From assembly GCA_031267005.1 (NCBI GenBank), contig JAIRZX010000393.1:1-7794 (forward strand): DNA of 7,794 nt. Reading direction: 5' to 3'. The translations under genes and the position numbers were made by a program. The stretch comes from Deltaproteobacteria bacterium. GTDB lineage: Bacteria > Desulfobacterota > Desulfarculia > Adiutricales > Adiutricaceae. Each line of letters opens with the position of its first letter. Within the stretch, counting starts at the first letter, position 1. The notes below the pieces were generated by a model, which saw nothing but the letters and a program-made list of their open reading frames with translations, did not search any database and had not been told where the DNA came from. Positions 1 to 4,228 of this stretch are shown here, piece after piece.

Positions 1-180
1 TCCCTCCCCGAAAGGCGTCCCGGCCTTAAGCGCGGCCACGTCGGCGGCGGTCCGAGCCTCCGAGACGGATATCTTGCGGATGATTTTCTTGAGCGGCCTG
101 ACCGGCTGGCTCTGTCCGCGTCCAATCGGTTTCCGACGCCCTCCCCATGAAAGCCGCGGCGCCATGCCGTCCCGCAGCAT
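1..180 (-). CDS. N-terminal fragment of an unidentified protein (runs off left edge)
   Basis: An open frame on the minus strand has its first ATG at 180-178 and stays open to the window edge, giving 60 codons. A second in-frame ATG lies at 165-163. The translation begins MLRDGMAPRLSWGG, is basic, and later reads PLKKIIRKISVSEARTAADV followed by AALKAGTPFGEG. That second half looks like a real folded-protein N-terminus, and its codons end mostly in G or C, unlike the competing frames. I do not recognise the family. The stretch RKI...TAADVAALKAG faintly recalls the start of class I fumarate hydratase beta subunits, but the match is too short to name. Neither start has a good ribosome-binding site: a GGGAT-like sequence precedes ATG-180 and a CGGGA precedes ATG-165. 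It lies 311 bp downstream of the third DUF3786 gene on the same strand. Confidence 0.5.
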   Translation of the reverse strand, partial: MLRDGMAPRLSWGGRRKPIGRGQSQPVRPLKKIIRKISVSEARTAADVAALKAGTPFGEG

Positions 181-491
181 GTTGGGGCATCCCAGCGCCG
201 AGGCGCCGGATTGCTTTTCAAGCCGCGCCAGCACGCAACGGGCGGCGCACCGGCCCGTGAAAGGTACAGCGGGTCGCGCGCTGCATGTCGCGGCCTCCCC
301 GGGGGTACGCCGCGAGAAAACCTTTCACGCGAATCGGCCGAGTGCGTCGCGGCGCCAGCAGGGGATAACGGCCTTGAAATCGTGAACCGCCGGGCCTCGG
401 CCCGTGTCCGATCTCTGGCGGGAAAGCGCCGTCGCCGCCGGAGGCGGGACGCCCGCCCCAAACAGTTCGTCCGCGTCCGTGCCGATGAGCT
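181..491. other. Intergenic region, no supported gene
   Basis: This 311-bp spacer lies between the last DUF3786 gene and the left-edge gene. Frames on both strands are open, but their translations are Arg- and Pro-rich with no recognisable domain, as expected by chance in GC-rich DNA. It holds a 10-bp inverted repeat (256-265 with 320-329) and short GC-rich hairpins at 391-404 and 443-457. The second of these (GGCGGG-ACG-CCCGCC) lies about 35 bp after the stop of the upstream gene on the minus strand but has no T-tract, so I do not call it a terminator. I see no clear -35/-10 pair. Confidence 0.6.
256..329. repeat. 10-bp inverted repeat with 54-bp spacer
   Basis: The arms are CGTGAAAGGT (256-265) and ACCTTTCACG (320-329), perfectly complementary and 54 bp apart. 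They lie 76-149 bp upstream of the ATG at 180, so they could form a long-range hairpin in that gene's leader or a pair of protein-binding half-sites. No function is shown by the sequence. Confidence 0.55.
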
Positions 492-1418
492 TTATCCGCG
501 GCGTTTTCGGCTTGCGTTGCGCCTGCCTTTACCCTTGCGGTAGCGCCCGCTTATTGAGTCCCGGAGGGCGATATTTTGAAGATCTTGAATCCATTCGGCT
601 GCCCCGCGTACGCCACTGCGCGATATGGCGATGAACGACAGCGAGTTTGCGAGTCCGAAGACCGCGTCCAAGGGCAGGTAGTCGGAGACGTTACAGTCGT
701 AGCTGTAGTAGGCATCGGGGGGGGGAGGGGGCTCGTCGAGGTCAAAATAATCGACCCACGGGGTGGGATGAATCAGGTACCAGTAAAAGTCCACGAAGGG
801 AAGGACCCTGACCTTCCAGGTGGAGGGGAATATTTTCTCGGCACCTATCGCCGACCAGGCCCTGTCCAGTGCCTCTTCCGGGGCAAAGCCGAAGAATTCC
901 AGCAAGGGGGACGCGGGGAGTTCGTGGTAGTAACGGTAGCAGCTGTAGTCGCCGAGGGAACCACCGAGGGGGACGGCTAACGTGATCGGCTTGCCGGCCA
1001 GCCCAGGGGCGGAGCCGGACGCGGACGTCACCAGGTAGGCCAGAAGCCCTTTCTTTGCCTGGCAGTACAGTTCCGGCAAGCCGTGAGGGGAGATCGCGCT
1101 CCTGGAGGAGGCATCAAGCGCGTAGGGGTCGCCCAGAAAGTTCACGGTGTAGACCGGAGAGCCGTCCTTGAAGCCGAGCGAGGCTCCGGACTTCATGGCG
1201 ACCGTCTGCGGGTCCAGGGCGGCCAGCTCGTCCCAAAGTTGGTCCTTGGAGAAGTCCGGTGGCAACTGAGGCACCTTGGAAGGCGGGGACGCCTTGGAAG
1301 GCGGGGACGCCTTGGAAGGCTGAGGCGCCTTGGAAGGCTGAGGCGCCTTGGAGGGCTGAGGCGCCTTGGAGGGAGGGGACGGCTTGGAAGTCGGGGTTTT
1401 CGGGGGAGGGGGCGTCAT
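492..1418 (-). CDS. DUF3786-type protein, third copy, with PSK-repeat N-terminus and C-terminal extension
   Basis: This 308-residue protein is the last and most divergent of three tandem paralogues. Residues 1-52 are a low-complexity tail of PSKAPQ/PSKASP units. The domain (about 55-268) keeps the shared features: WDELAALDPQTVA (62-74), YTVNFLGDPYAL (90-101), LLAYLV (125-130), GLAGKP (139-144), YHELP (164-168), WKVRVLPFVDFYWYL (201-215) and YLPLDAVFGL (247-256). I assign the DUF3786 family from this pattern by memory; its function is unknown. The two sisters have DEEFP or DDEFP after the WYL strand. Here that loop is replaced by a Pro-rich stretch with five consecutive prolines encoded by a C9 tract. 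The sisters stop right after SLKG; this copy reads on for 40 further residues, ending in a very basic RKGKGRRNASRKRRG. Start: ATG with GAAAGG 11 nt upstream, as in the second copy. It has no signal peptide or membrane segment and is probably cytoplasmic. Confidence 0.85.
   Translation of the reverse strand: MTPPPPKTPTSKPSPPSKAPQPSKAPQPSKAPQPSKASPPSKASPPSKVPQLPPDFSKDQLWDELAALDPQTVAMKSGASLGFKDGSPVYTVNFLGDPYALDASSRSAISPHGLPELYCQAKKGLLAYLVTSASGSAPGLAGKPITLAVPLGGSLGDYSCYRYYHELPASPLLEFFGFAPEEALDRAWSAIGAEKIFPSTWKVRVLPFVDFYWYLIHPTPWVDYFDLDEPPPPPDAYYSYDCNVSDYLPLDAVFGLANSLSFIAISRSGVRGAAEWIQDLQNIALRDSISGRYRKGKGRRNASRKRRG
717..725. repeat. G9 homopolymer inside the third DUF3786 gene
   Basis: Nine consecutive G on the plus strand (C9 in the coding strand) encode the last part of a five-proline run in a variable loop. 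A gain or loss of one base by slippage would shift the frame and remove the last conserved block of the domain. Confidence 0.8.
1274..1399. repeat. 18-bp tandem repeat, seven units, coding
   Basis: Seven head-to-tail 18-bp units begin at 1274, 1292, 1310, 1328, 1346, 1364 and 1382. The commonest form on the plus strand is CCTTGGAAGGCTGAGGCG; the outer units are diverged. Read on the minus strand they encode the PSKAPQ/PSKASP hexapeptides of the N-terminal tail. The unit length keeps the frame when copy number changes. Each unit contains TTGGAAGGC, close to the TGGGAAGGC phase of the 9-bp unit in the neighbouring paralogue, which suggests a common origin. Confidence 0.9.
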
Positions 1419-1522
1419 TGGGACGTCGGCCTTTCTGTGCGGAGCCGGGGTTGCCGGCTGGGGGTGGGGGGGGGCGCGGGAGCGCCGGGGTTAAGGGGAT
1501 CGAACCTGCCGGAGGCAGCGAG
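1419..1522 (-). promoter_or_regulatory. Spacer and leader of third DUF3786 gene: shared box, RBS and G9 tract
   Basis: The 104-bp spacer carries the leader elements common to all three DUF3786 genes: GAGCCGGGGTT (plus strand, 1442-1452) and, six bases nearer the start, GAAAGG on the minus strand (1435-1430), which is 11 nt from the ATG. It also contains a G9 tract (1466-1474) and a small hairpin, GGCGC-GGGA-GCGCC (1473-1486). The bases just after the upstream gene's stop (minus strand TGACTCGCTGCCTCCGGCAG) match those after the first copy's stop (TGACTTGCGGCCTCCGCCAG), which shows the spacer was duplicated with the gene. Confidence 0.6.
1466..1474. repeat. G9 homopolymer in the spacer before the third DUF3786 gene
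   Basis: Nine consecutive G follow GGGGGT on the plus strand. The tract lies 48 to 56 bases upstream of the start codon of the third DUF3786 gene, in its untranslated leader or intercistronic RNA. Confidence 0.8.
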
Positions 1523-2269
1523 TCACGAGCCTTTGAGCGATATGAGGAAGTCCGCGAGCGAGCAGGTGAGCCCGAAGAGAGCGTCCAAGGGGAGGTAATA
1601 GCAGACGTTGGCGTCGAAGTTGTAACGGGCCTCGGCGGGGAACTCCTCGTCGGCCGGGACCAGGTACCAGTAGATCTCCACGCAGGGAAGGACCCTGGAC
1701 TTCCAGGCCAGGGTCCCCGCGCTCTCGGCGCCTACGGCCCTCGAGGCCCGGTCCAGCTCCTCCGGGGCGCCGCCGAAGGCCTCCGCCAGGGGGGCACCGG
1801 GGAGCTCGTGGTATTTCCGGAAAAATAGGGCCCCGCCGGGGAGGGCGGCGGGCGCGAGCTCCCTTCCGGCAAGCCCCGGAGCAGGTCCGGACGCGGACGC
1901 CACTAGGTAGGCCAGAAGCACTATCTTGGCCTGGCGGGCCAGTTCCGGCCGGCCCGGAGGGGAGACGGCGCTCCTGGAGGAGGCGCGGAGAGCGTAGGGG
2001 GCGCCTAAAAAGTCCAGGGTGTAGACCGGAAAGCCGTCTTCGAGGGCCGCCGCGGCCCCGGACTTCTCGGCGACCGTCTGCGGGTCCAGGGCCGCGAGGT
2101 CGTCCCAGAGCAGGTGCTTGGAGAAGTCCAGCTTGTCGTCTTGGGTTGGGGGAGGTGACGGCTCAGACGGCGGAAGCGTCTGGGAAGGCTGGGAAGGCTG
2201 GGAAGGCTGGGACGGCTGGGACGGCGGGGAAGGCAGGGAAGGCTGGGAAGGGGGGAGAGGGGGCGTCAC
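1523..2269 (-). CDS. DUF3786-type protein, second copy, with PSQ-repeat N-terminus
   Basis: This 248-residue protein starts at GTG (2269), with GAAAGG 11 nt upstream in the same position as for the third copy. Residues 1-42 are a Pro/Ser/Gln tail dominated by PSQ triplets. The domain spans about 48-248: LLWDDLAALDPQTVAEKSGA (53-72), YTLDFLGAPYAL (83-94), AKIVLLAYLVASASGPAPGL (114-133), YHELP (153-157), AWKSRVLPCVEIYWYL (188-203), DEEFPAEARYNFDANV (207-222) and YYLPLDALFGL (224-234), ending in SLKGS. The DEEFP loop and following FD motif match what I recall of DUF3786, a family of about 200 residues with no established function. It is closer to the third copy than to the first in the WDxLAALDPQTVA block. 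Spacers of 136 bp and 104 bp to its neighbours and the shared strand are compatible with one operon. No cysteine cluster or membrane segment is visible. Confidence 0.88.
   Translation of the reverse strand: MTPPLPPSQPSLPSPPSQPSQPSQPSQPSQTLPPSEPSPPPTQDDKLDFSKHLLWDDLAALDPQTVAEKSGAAAALEDGFPVYTLDFLGAPYALRASSRSAVSPPGRPELARQAKIVLLAYLVASASGPAPGLAGRELAPAALPGGALFFRKYHELPGAPLAEAFGGAPEELDRASRAVGAESAGTLAWKSRVLPCVEIYWYLVPADEEFPAEARYNFDANVCYYLPLDALFGLTCSLADFLISLKGS
2182..2253. repeat. 9-bp tandem repeat, eight units, coding
   Basis: Eight 9-bp units with consensus GGGAAGGCT on the plus strand run from 2182 to 2253, with GGGACGGCT and GGGAAGGCA variants. On the minus strand they encode the PSQ triplets of the second DUF3786 protein. 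The unit is frame-preserving. Confidence 0.9.
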
Positions 2270-2405
2270 TGGGGCGCAAGCCTTTCTGTCGGGATCCGGG
2301 GTTCAGGCCGGGATGCGGGGAGCGGGCGGGGTGCGCGCGGCCTGCGCCCGGGACTCGCCCCGGGCGACTGCGGCGAGGGGGACAGATCCTGGCGGAGGCC
2401 GCAAG
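2270..2405 (-). promoter_or_regulatory. Spacer and leader of second DUF3786 gene with intercistronic hairpin
   Basis: The spacer contains the shared leader box as GATCCGGGGTT (plus strand, 2293-2303), GAAAGG on the minus strand (2286-2281) 11 nt before the GTG, and a perfect 8-bp inverted repeat CGCCCGGG-ACTCGC-CCCGGGCG (2345-2366). The hairpin has no T-tract on either side, so RNA processing, mRNA stabilisation or partial attenuation between the first and second genes are all possible. The spacer is 136 bp against 104 bp for the next one. Confidence 0.55.
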
Positions 2406-3047
2406 TCACGCGCCTTTGAGCGAGACGAGGCAGTCGGCCAGATAGTTCGTGAGTCCGAAGATCATGTCCAGGGTGAGATAGTAGCAGATGTTCCCGTCGA
2501 AATTGAAGCGGGCTCCGGCGGGGAACTCGTCGTCGGGCGGGTCCAGGTACCAGTAGACCTCGACGTAGGGAAGGAGCCTCGCCTTCCATGCGAGGCCGGA
2601 GCGGCTTGCGGCGCCCAGCGCTTCCGAGGCACGGGCGAGGGCGCCGGGATCGCTCCCGAAGGCGTCGGCAAGCTGCTTCTTGGGTAGCTCGTGGGGCCCC
2701 GTGAAGAAGAGATCGCCCCAGGGGAGGCTCTGGGGGCCGACCTCCTTCCCGGCGAGCCCCGGCGCGGGGCCCGTCGCGGACTTGACCAGGTAGGCCAGGA
2801 GCACGATCTTCGGGTAGTAGGCGAGTTCAGCCCGTCCAAGGGGGGAGCGGGCGGACGAGTCCGAAGTGCGGAGTTCGTACTCTCCGCCCATGAAGTCCAC
2901 CGCGTAGGCGATCCCCCCGTCTTCCTCCCTGAAGGACGCCCCGGACTTCTCCGCCACGACGGCGGGGTCCAAGGCCTTCAAGTCCTCCCAGAAGGGGTGG
3001 CGGCTGAAGTCCTCCCAGGCGTTCTTCGAGGGATCTGGCGCGGTCAT
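2406..3047 (-). CDS. DUF3786-type protein, first copy, without low-complexity tail
   Basis: This 213-residue protein is the first transcribed and most canonical of the three paralogues. I choose ATG at 3047 because it places the conserved GAAAGG (3062-3057) 9 nt upstream and aligns with the MTPP start of the sisters; a GTG two codons earlier (3053) is the alternative. After a 12-residue N-terminus the domain has FWEDLKALDPAVVAEKSGAS (19-38), YAVDFMGGEYEL (48-59), KIVLLAYLVKSATGPAPGL (80-98), PHELP (118-122), AWKARLLPYVEVYWYLDP (153-170), DDEFPAGARFNFDGN (172-186) and CYYLTLDMIFGL (188-199), ending in SLKGA. Length and motifs fit DUF3786, whose role is unknown. From memory, some relatives in anaerobes are fused to Fe-S domains; there is no cysteine cluster here. 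It is probably soluble and cytoplasmic. Confidence 0.9.
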   Translation of the reverse strand: MTAPDPSKNAWEDFSRHPFWEDLKALDPAVVAEKSGASFREEDGGIAYAVDFMGGEYELRTSDSSARSPLGRAELAYYPKIVLLAYLVKSATGPAPGLAGKEVGPQSLPWGDLFFTGPHELPKKQLADAFGSDPGALARASEALGAASRSGLAWKARLLPYVEVYWYLDPPDDEFPAGARFNFDGNICYYLTLDMIFGLTNYLADCLVSLKGA

Positions 3048-3544
3048 GGGCACAAGCCTTTCCGCCTCCCCCCGTTTCCGGCGAGCCGGGGTTTTCGGGA
3101 GGCGTCACGGTTCTTCGCGGGCTTTGGAGGCCCGCAGGGGGCTTAACGGTCCTTCGGGAAGGCCGGCGTCCCGTTTGGGGCCCATAGGGACGCGCCGGAC
3201 GTTGGGGCGCGGCCTTGGCGTTGCGGACGGATTGTTAAGAGGGGGGGAAGCGCGGCCCTCCTTCCTTTGGCGCTGACGAGTCAGGGCCGGGGCGGCGGCG
3301 TCCCGGCCGGACGGCTGTCCGGCGGCTCGGCCGAACCGCAGCCCGGCGGCTCCTGCGGACGGCAGTCCGGCGGCTCGGCCGAACCGCAGCCCGGCGGCTC
3401 CTGCGGACGGCTGCCGGGCGGTCAGGCCGAACGGCGGCGAAATGGCCAGGCCTCCGAAGTTCTGCCCCTGGCCGGGCCTTGCAAAGCAGGTTCGTCCGGC
3501 GAGGGAGGCCGGACGCGGACGGCTTCCGGGGAACCGGCCGCCGG
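3048..3544. other. Intergenic region with 48-bp repeat and DUF3786 leader
   Basis: This 497-bp spacer lies between the HesB-like gene and the first DUF3786 gene. Near the DUF3786 start it carries the shared leader: GAAAGG on the minus strand (3062-3057) and GAGCCGGGGTT on the plus strand (3083-3093); here the two are 20 bp apart instead of 6. Farther away is a 48-bp tandem repeat (3317-3438). Long frames are open on both strands but are Gly/Ala/Arg/Pro-rich and follow the repeat period, so I call no gene. I found no convincing -35/-10 pair or terminator with a T-tract. Confidence 0.6.
3317..3438. repeat. 48-bp tandem repeat, about 2.5 copies, non-coding
   Basis: Units at 3317-3364 and 3365-3412 are identical except for the last base (A or T). 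A diverged partial third copy runs from 3413 to about 3438. Each unit itself looks like two diverged 24-bp halves, beginning GTCCGGCGGCTC and GCCCGGCGGCTC. The near-identity of the two full copies points to a recent duplication. Confidence 0.88.
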
Positions 3545-3871
3545 CTACCGGCAGCCGTCGCAGGCGGAGCAAGCCTCCCGGACGGGGAGCTCCTTTTCAG
3601 ACCGGACGGTGAAGCCCTCCCGGTCCTCGTCGGCGCCGTAGTCTATGGTGATCCTGCCGGTCCGGTCCAGGAGGGCTCTGTCCATGAGAAGGGTGAGGCC
3701 GCCCCCCGCCACGGCGTGGTCGCCCGGGGCGGGTCCGTCCACGGTTAAGGAAAGCGAGCCCGAAGGCCCGCAGGCGAGCTTTGGCGCGAAGATCCTCACT
3801 GAGAGGGGGGCGTTCCTGGAGGCGAGGTAGTCGAGGAGGCGGCGGGACGCCTCGGTAGTGATGGTGATCAT
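3545..3871 (-). CDS. HesB/IscA-like (A-type) Fe-S carrier family protein
   Basis: This 108-residue protein has the length and layout of the HesB/IscA Fe-S biosynthesis domain: MITITTEASRRLLDYL at the start, VRIFAPKLACGPSGSLSLTV (25-44), a hydrophobic LLMDRALLD (61-69), ITIDYGA (74-80), GFTV (86-89) and a C-terminal cysteine cluster. Canonical A-type carriers use one internal Cys and a C-terminal C-G-C to bind a cluster or iron in the cytoplasm. Here the internal Cys is Cys34 and the end is ACSACDGCR, a C-x2-C-x2-C (101, 104, 107), so ligand geometry may differ. No Shine-Dalgarno sequence is visible: the 12 bases before ATG read CGCCTTTTTCCC, so translation may be weak or leaderless-like. A promoter candidate lies about 170 bp upstream, and rsmE ends 353 bp upstream. 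It is not next to isc or suf genes in this window. Confidence 0.85.
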   Translation of the reverse strand: MITITTEASRRLLDYLASRNAPLSVRIFAPKLACGPSGSLSLTVDGPAPGDHAVAGGGLTLLMDRALLDRTGRITIDYGADEDREGFTVRSEKELPVREACSACDGCR

Positions 3872-4029
3872 GGGAAAAAGGCGACCGCTGGCCCGCCGGG
3901 GTAGGCCGCGGGGCTTTATCGAGGCGCTTTGCGGGGGCTTGGCTGGGCCCCCGGCGCGCGGATTCCGGATCAGTCCGCGGGAGCTCCGCCCTGGCTGAAA
4001 GGAGCGCGCGCGTGAGGGGCCTGGCTCCC

Positions 4030-4041
4030 CTTACGCGTAAG
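4030..4041. promoter_or_regulatory. 12-bp perfect palindrome, putative operator
   Basis: CTTACGCGTAAG is a perfect 12-bp palindrome. It begins 2 bp downstream of the proposed -10 box and so covers the expected transcription start of the HesB-like gene. That is a typical position for a repressor operator. The binding protein is unknown. Confidence 0.5.
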
Positions 4042-4043
4042 AC

Positions 4044-4071
4044 CTTATGGCCTTGAACCGGATAAAGTCAA
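4044..4071 (-). promoter_or_regulatory. Sigma70-like promoter upstream of the HesB-like gene
   Basis: On the minus strand, TTGACT (4071-4066; 5 of 6 match to TTGACA) is followed after 16 bp by CATAAG (4049-4044; 4 of 6 match to TATAAT). It sits in the most AT-rich part of the spacer and points at the HesB-like gene, with an untranslated leader of roughly 165 nt. Confidence 0.45.
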
Positions 4072-4112
4072 CACCGCGAGCGGCGGCGGCGAAATGATTT
4101 CAACAGCGCGCG

Positions 4113-4141
4113 AAAAAGACGCGGCTTTCGCTCACGCCCGC
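4113..4141 (-). terminator. Possible weak intrinsic terminator after rsmE
   Basis: On the minus strand GCGGGC and GCCGC can pair around a 10-base loop (one bulged G), then CG and TCTTTTTC follow. The stem is short and imperfect. It lies about 85 bp after the rsmE stop and just before the next promoter, which is where a terminator would be expected. Confidence 0.3.
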
Positions 4142-4143
4142 AG

Positions 4144-4228
4144 CCTCAAAGCCGGCCCGCCTCAAAGCCGGCCCGCCTCAAAGCCGACGGGCCTCAAAGT
4201 CGGCCCGCCTCAAGCCGGCCCCCCTCAA
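4144..4228. repeat. 16-bp tandem repeat, about five units, abutting the rsmE stop
   Basis: Units with consensus CCTCAAAGCCGGCCCG begin at 4144, 4160, 4176, 4192 and 4208 (the last is 15 bp), followed by a degenerate CCTCAAGG whose TCA is the rsmE stop codon. The unit is not a multiple of three, as expected outside coding sequence. Most units contain the palindrome GCCGGC, so the transcript can form several competing stems in the rsmE 3' region. Confidence 0.9.

Larger units (their letters stand above)
3872..4224. other. Intergenic region: repeat array, possible terminator, promoter
   Basis: This 353-bp spacer lies between rsmE and the HesB-like gene. In transcription order (minus strand) it contains the 16-bp repeat array (4223-4144), a weak hairpin followed by T5 (4141-4113), a sigma70-like promoter (4071-4044) with an overlapping 12-bp palindrome (4041-4030), and about 160 bp of untranslated leader. 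The part from about 4035 to 4120 is visibly more AT-rich than its surroundings. No gene is supported. Confidence 0.65.

Noticed and set aside
1..180. Naming the left-edge fragment a fumarate hydratase beta subunit
   Set aside because: Only a short TAADVAALKAG-like stretch recalls that family, and the following GTPFGEG does not fit its usual GDxVxLxG.
1083..2687. Several plus-strand frames of 99-189 codons opposite the DUF3786 genes
   Set aside because: They are mirror frames of the paralogues; their Gly/Arg/Trp/Lys repeats are the reverse reading of the PSK and PSQ repeats.
3105..3572. Minus-strand open frame of 155 codons before the DUF3786 genes
   Set aside because: It overlaps the end of the HesB-like gene, and its translation is Arg/Ala/Gly/Pro-rich and follows the 48-bp repeat.
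4144..4223. Possible CRISPR array
   Set aside because: The 16-bp units are directly adjacent with no unique spacers, and no cas-like gene is present.
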